Below, in pieces: positions 37,756 through 38,409 of a DNA stretch of 38,409 bases. The position numbers were made by a program, and so were the translations under genes. The stretch is taken from assembly GCA_015478655.1 (NCBI GenBank), contig JADMIJ010000037.1, positions 1-38,409 on the forward strand, written 5' to 3'. Position 1 is the first letter of the stretch. Each line of letters opens with the position of its first letter. The stretch is from Acidimicrobiales bacterium (GTDB lineage: Bacteria > Actinomycetota > Acidimicrobiia > Acidimicrobiales > RAAP-2). The notes beneath the pieces were generated by a model. That model made no database searches and was not told the DNA's origin. It saw only the letters and a program-made list of their open reading frames with translations.

Positions 37756-38093
37756 CTCATAACCGCACCGATTAGGGATCGGGGCCCTGCAACGATTGTC
37801 CACTCGTCAGCGCTGTCAGCGTCCGGAGGGGCTCTGAGAAACCTCTGACTCACCTGGGCGATCGGCGCGCACCCGCTAGCGCTCGGGACGGGTCCTCCCC
37901 CCCCCTCATTTTGGGAGATGGCGGGTCGTCAAAGGACTGAGGGCCAGAATTAATTCTGACCTGCGAACCGAGCGACTCGAATGTCGACATCTGTGAGGAG
38001 CCCAAGCTGCGGCACACCCAGAGCGGCACGTTGCACCGCTGCCCAACCTGAATGGATTCGAGGTCAGAACGAAGGGTACCCATCCGGCAAACC
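37756..38093. other. 338-bp stretch without a recognisable gene
   Basis: Between the integrase remnant and the DUF1206 remnant. It contains a run of nine C (about 37897-37906) and a perfect AT-rich 14-bp palindrome at 37945-37958. Short frames on either strand show no motif. No tRNA that could serve as an integration site is visible. Confidence 0.5.
37945..37958. repeat. AT-rich 14-bp perfect palindrome
   Basis: CAGAATTAATTCTG equals its own reverse complement and stands out in GC-rich DNA. It could be an operator or part of an old recombination site next to the integrase remnant, or chance. Confidence 0.35.
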
Positions 38094-38354
38094 TCAGAGT
38101 CTCCGGATAGTTGCTTCGAAGAAGGAGTACATGCCAAAGCACAGGAGTCCCAGCGCCACAGCCCCAATCAAAATCGCTCCGTACGAATGGTGTATGAGCG
38201 CCTTCAGGGCTTGGTCGATGCTCTTGGCCTGCGAAGGGTTGCCACTCGCTGCTGTCGTGATGAGATAGGCCCCAATCAATGCGAGCAGAAATCCCCGAGC
38301 CAGGTCGCCCAGTGACCCGAGCGTCCGAATCGTCCTCCGCCAACCCCGGCTCAA
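38094..38354 (-). pseudogene. DUF1206 membrane protein, last-repeat remnant
   Basis: About 86 aa from a TTG at 38354, matching the last of the three repeats of DUF1206 membrane proteins: SLGDLARGFLLALIGAYLIT, a loop with QAKSIDQALKALIHHSYG, and a second helix AILIGAVALGLLCFGMYSFF, ending in the family's EATIRR tail. Full-length members have about 250-280 aa and six helices. Upstream in frame there is a TAA at 38376-38378, and only 31 bases remain before the window edge, so the earlier repeats are missing or out of frame. A single-repeat gene with a TTG start is possible but less likely than a remnant. Confidence 0.6.
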
Positions 38355-38409
38355 TCGCTCTAGGTGGCTGGTGTCTTATGGGGTGAAGGTTCCGCTGACC
38401 AGCGGCTGA

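Noticed and set aside
37850..38167. Minus-strand frame in the remnant region (105 codons)
   Set aside because: No motif, mixed composition, and it overlaps the DUF1206 remnant in a different frame.

Overview
The window is visibly GC-rich, has actinobacterial gene content, and uses GTG starts freely. A MurA with Asp in place of the catalytic Cys, an ATP synthase delta subunit with an extra domain, and an F420-type flavoprotein beside a sirohaem sulfite reductase all point to an actinobacterium. My best guess is the Acidimicrobiia, but that is an inference from gene content only. I see no rRNA, tRNA, CRISPR array or intact transposase.

Layout: (1) 1-3800: a broken MFS phosphate-type transporter on the minus strand, a divergent phoU with a PHO-box-like repeat between them, a small hypothetical gene, a secreted TAP-like alpha/beta-hydrolase lipoprotein and a small membrane protein. 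(2) 3768-4356: no protein-coding gene, but a good sigma70-type promoter and a long inverted repeat. (3) 4357-6852 minus: greA-leuC-leuD. (4) 7023-9339 plus: a serine beta-lactamase-fold hydrolase and a flippase-like membrane protein. (5) 9351-10955 minus: a thiolase-like protein without the thiolase Cys. (6) 11017-22447 plus: rpiB, glyA, a WecA-type phosphoglycosyltransferase, then the F1Fo ATP synthase genes atpZ-atpI-B-E-F-H-A-G-D-C. (7) 22542-30387: glpX (minus), murA, meaB, treS (plus), galT (minus), a four-helix membrane protein (plus) and precorrin-2 dehydrogenase (minus). (8) 30475-36279: a sulfur-assimilation unit (regulatory leader, cysH, sulfite reductase, FrhB-like flavoprotein) followed by three small genes. 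(9) 36391-37476: ychF. (10) 37560-38378: gene remnants (a decayed tyrosine integrase and the last repeat of a DUF1206 membrane protein).

The most interesting unit is sulfur assimilation. A sirohaem-pathway dehydrogenase is divergent from cysH, cysH is one base from a ferredoxin-type sulfite reductase, and that gene overlaps by 4 bp an FrhB-family protein with two [4Fe-4S] ferredoxin motifs. This suggests a split version of the F420H2-dependent sulfite reductase known as a fusion (Fsr) in methanogens. The CysH lacks one of the four conserved iron-sulfur Cys ligands. The roughly 250-nt leader carries an operator-like dyad at the promoter, a possible 37-codon leader peptide with three Ser-Ser pairs, and sequences able to form alternative hairpins.

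A second theme is transcription. Nine genes that begin transcription units have a (T/C)ANNNT hexamer ending 6-9 nt before the start codon, and no well-placed Shine-Dalgarno. This indicates leaderless or near-leaderless mRNAs.
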